DNA from: Lytechinus variegatus
Taxonomy: Eukaryota > Echinodermata > Echinoidea > Temnopleuroida > Toxopneustidae
NCBI RefSeq assembly: GCF_018143015.1
Contig: NC_054748.1
Location: forward strand, 9,285,467-9,349,466
Length of the DNA: 64,000 nt
Direction of reading: 5' to 3'
Part shown: positions 57,201 through 60,200 of the stretch, one piece after another
How positions within the stretch are numbered: the first letter of the stretch is position 1
Layout: each line of letters opens with the position of its first letter
Program-made: the position numbers and the translations under genes
The notes under the pieces: generated by a model
Told to the model about the DNA's origin: nothing
The model's input: only the letters and a program-made list of their open reading frames with translations
Databases searched by the model: none

Positions 57201-60200
57201 GGGCAAATTAATGTCCCCCAAAATGTAGTTCAAAATATTACCCAACAGTTGGGCACATTAATGCCCCAACAACGTTGGGTAAAATATTGCCCAGTAGTTG
57301 GTAGGGTTGACTATCGGCCCAACGTTGGGCAAAATGTTGGGTAAAATATTGCCCAATTTTTTCACAGTGTTGGACCACCATATTTAAGGAGAATGAAACC
57401 ATTGGAACAAGATAGCTTGTGTGAAAACAGAAAAATCAAAGAAACAGATCAACGAAAGTTTTAGAAAAATCGGACAAATAATGAGAAAGTTATGAGCATT
57501 TTAATGTTGCGATCACTAATGCTATGGAGATAGCAAATTGGCAATGCGACAAAGATGTGTGATGTCACTTGTGAACAACTCTCCCCTTTACTTTAGTATA
57601 TATTTCACTAGAATTGCCTCTTTTATCACATCTATCCATAAATCATGTGTTCTGTCTACATGAGGGCATGCAATACATATTTTTTAAGAATACATCATGG
57701 ATAAAGAGTTTGTATCATCATAAGAAAAAGCAAAAAGAGACATTTTGAGGGTATTTTATAGTCCACCAAAGGGAAAGTTGTTCATCAGTGACATCACACA
57801 TCCTTGTCGCATTGCCAATGTGAGGATCTCCATAGCATTAGTGATTGCAATATTCAAATGCTCAATACTTTCTCACTATTTGTCAGATTTTTCACAAACA
57901 TTCTTTGTTCTTATTCTTTGATTTTTCTGTTTCTACACAAGCCTGTTTGTTCCAAAGGTATCGTTCTCCTTTAAGATATTGATATTGAATTTAGTGTTTT
58001 GATCTCTTTCATCGCACCCTGCCGAAATCATGAAAAAGCTGAAATAAAGTAACCTGACAACCTCTCTTTTCGGTATTCTATGCACGTTTTTTGCTTATTG
58101 GAAATATTGCAACATTCCATAGGCCTCTTTCTTAATAAAAATCCCAAAGAGCTGGTGACGTCATCGGTTTCCCATTTGCATTCCGACCTGATGAATACCG
58201 TTTTGTAGAATTAGGCAAAAATTGAAACATCTCTTTATTCATTCGTTTTGATTATCAACAATAAGTATTATATTCAGCTCGTTTGAATGTTCTATTTCTA
58301 ATTCAATGCACTCTATGTCAGGGTGCACTTGCTAGACCAAAGTTACAAGCTACAATAATCGTTTCGTCATGGTCCTATGAATTATTGATTGGTTGATTTG
58401 AGAAAGGAATCCGATCTAGAAGCTTTTTTTATGGAAAGGAAAAAATGATACCAGGGCATCAATCTTAGAAATATGATAATAATAGCGGCATTCATTTAAT
58501 ATCGGGTCTGGACCGGATATTTCTAGGATTTGGCTTCTATTTTCACAAGGTATGAAGTGAATTTGAGGGGGACATTCGTATATTTGACTGCATGTTATTC
58601 CCCCACCCCCCGGGGGGGGGCACTTACATTGACGAGTGAAAACCATGTGCGACCCAAACACGTACAAAGGATGTCTTTTTAAAGATAGGGCACGATAGTA
58701 CGTTACGTAATAAAGGTGTAAAAAACACTAAAATAATACAAAAAAGGGTATCTATTTCGCTCGGAGGCTACGTGTTTAGGGTTAAATTTTCGATTGTGTA
58801 AAAATTTTAAGATTAGATTGTTTTATAAAGGATGTACTTTTTTCCCCAAGAGTCAACACTTCGTGTACTTTAGAGTACGATTTGGGCGAGGTTTGGGAGG
58901 TGAGGCTGTACTGTACCCATTGATGTAGGTAAAGGTAATCGACGTCCGTGACTTAACAATTATTAATATTGCTGATCTACTTGTTTAGGGGTTCACTTCA
59001 GGGTATACTCGAGTATCGTTTTGTTTCCAGTACTAGTTACGGGTAGGATTTCATCACACGCCAGTACTTGTTGAGGGGTGCATTATCAGAAAATGGAAAA
59101 TACGTGTAACTTTGGGTGCTTTTCGAGACCCCATGGTCGCGCATGGTATATACTCGTCAATGGAAGTACCCCCCGGGTGATATTCTCACAAAAGCGTCTG
59201 GTTAAACTGGACCTGACCTTGTGGAGTGGCCCTATTTCCGAATGGTTGGCTGACGCATAACCCGATGTACTACCTAAGACCAGCTGGCATCCAACAACAA
59301 AAGTATTTTGGGGATCTTTTTATTTTTCACCATTTTCAAGATCGAAAAGATCTTACCATAACAGACTGGAATAGATGCAGACAGTGTCCCGTTATTGCAA
59401 ATTAGCTCCGTTGTTAAAGTGTCCATGCCGGTGGAGTAGCCAGTGTTACAAGCTATAACGATACTTGCATCATGCTCCAATATCGTATCATTCACTGTTA
59501 GATTTGAGAAAGCAACTCCATGTATGTCACAGTTTTCTGTATGAAGAGAGAGAGAGAAAAAAAGGATATCGGTTTAGCAAAATTTTGACCGATGATTCCA
59601 AGAAGAATTATCATTGAATCAGTTCGGGCGCGCCAAAAAACACACACTTGCTTGGGGAATAATTTTGGAGAAAACATTGCAACAAAATACAAGAAACATC
59701 TTTGAGACTTAAATGCCCAACAAAAGGAGCAAACACCTTTTAGGATTTGATCCTCAAAGAACTAGAAATAAAACAAATTGTTCAGCTCTCAGGTCAGTTA
59801 ATTTCATAAAAACCCCATAAAGACAAAGTGGGCATTCAACGCAACAAAATACTTTGAGGATTGTCACTTTGAGAAAATGAAGTTATTTTTATTTTTCACC
59901 TAATTCAAGATTGAAAAGATCTTACCATAACAGATTGGAAGAGGTGCAGAAAGTGTCCCGTTATCACACATGAGCTCTGTTAGCTTGCCCATCCCGGTGG
60001 AGAAACCAGTTTCACAAGCTATAACGATACTTGCATCGTGCTCCAACTCACCATTCATTGTGTGATTTGAGAGAGGAATCCCATCTATGTCACAGTTTTC
60101 TGTATGAAGAGTAAAAGGATATCTGGGTAACGATCCAACCTTTCACACGTTAAAAAAATCGTAATTTGAATGCTGATTCTAGTGAAAAATCAGGCTAATG

